From positions 434,001 through 498,000 of the forward strand of contig NZ_PKLZ01000003.1 in the NCBI RefSeq assembly GCF_002868715.1: DNA of 64,000 bases, given 5' to 3'. Every line of letters starts with the position of its first letter. The stretch's first letter is position 1. A program made the translations under genes and the position numbers. Shown here piece by piece: positions 63,918 to 64,000 of the stretch. The stretch comes from Kineobactrum sediminis (GTDB lineage: Bacteria > Pseudomonadota > Gammaproteobacteria > Pseudomonadales > Halieaceae). The notes beneath the pieces are model-generated. The model saw only the letters and a list, made by a program, of their open reading frames with translations. It ran no database searches and had not been told where the DNA came from.

Positions 63918-64000
63918 TGCGATAACTGCGGGTTGGCAAATGTGGGCCGCATTATACGCGAATCCGGCCCACACTGCGCGATCTGCATTCGGGCACCCGG

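Overview
This 64-kb window is high-GC chromosomal DNA from a Gram-negative bacterium. The gene content points to a marine-type gammaproteobacterium, with Cellvibrionales/Halieaceae as my best guess: ppk1, a PtsP-type Enzyme I-Ntr, dbpA, hrpB, ygiQ, exported MsrAB, a wax-ester synthase, a TonB-dependent receptor, and DUF3604 and alkylsulfatase-like hydrolases. The placement is inferred from the mix of genes; no rRNA, tRNA or CRISPR array was recognised.

Core part, 1-36,071: dense housekeeping and metabolic genes. They include an SpmB-like fragment at the edge, polyphosphate kinase, an S10 peptidase, a transglutaminase, MsrAB, WS/DGAT, CorA, a cytochrome-like DUF3365 protein, an NfeD-slipin operon, a quinone oxidoreductase, a WYL regulator, a small deazaflavin-type reductase, a DUF2868-DUF3482 GTPase pair plus SDR operon, a propeller-amidohydrolase, a peroxiredoxin, a MATE pump, two acyltransferases (one fused to a HAD phosphatase), PtsP, an MDR dehydrogenase, a DUF885 peptidase, isocitrate dehydrogenase and HrpB. 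At 14.73-15.39 kb, four copies of an 18-bp repeat in outward-facing pairs bracket the small reductase and seem to supply the start codons of both flanking genes.

Accessory part, 36.07-53.22 kb: it begins at the 3' end of hrpB, which has a duplicated tail fragment 1 kb downstream. First comes an array of toxin-antitoxin cassettes: an orphan addiction-module antitoxin, a deleted higB next to an intact antitoxin, higBA remnants, an orphan HigA, an intact higBA and an intact vapBC, with truncated higA and txe/yoeB tails. A palindromic repeat of about 100 bp (four copies) punctuates the array. Then come a pair of membrane-linked GTPases, an SOS-associated peptidase (HMCES/YedK), a small membrane protein followed by a perfect 19-bp stem hairpin, a RloC-like zinc-hook ATPase broken by a one-base frameshift in an A7 tract, an unknown soluble plus four-helix membrane protein pair, an HNH nuclease and a NERD nuclease-like protein. 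The last stretch (about 46-53 kb) is visibly more AT-rich, and the whole reads as a defence or conflict island.

Core part resumes at 53.29 kb: dbpA, then a probable regulon of DUF3604 protein, MBL-fold alkylsulfatase-like hydrolase, TetR regulator and TonB-dependent receptor. The same 12-bp palindrome lies in front of tetR and in front of the receptor gene. The window ends with ygiQ.
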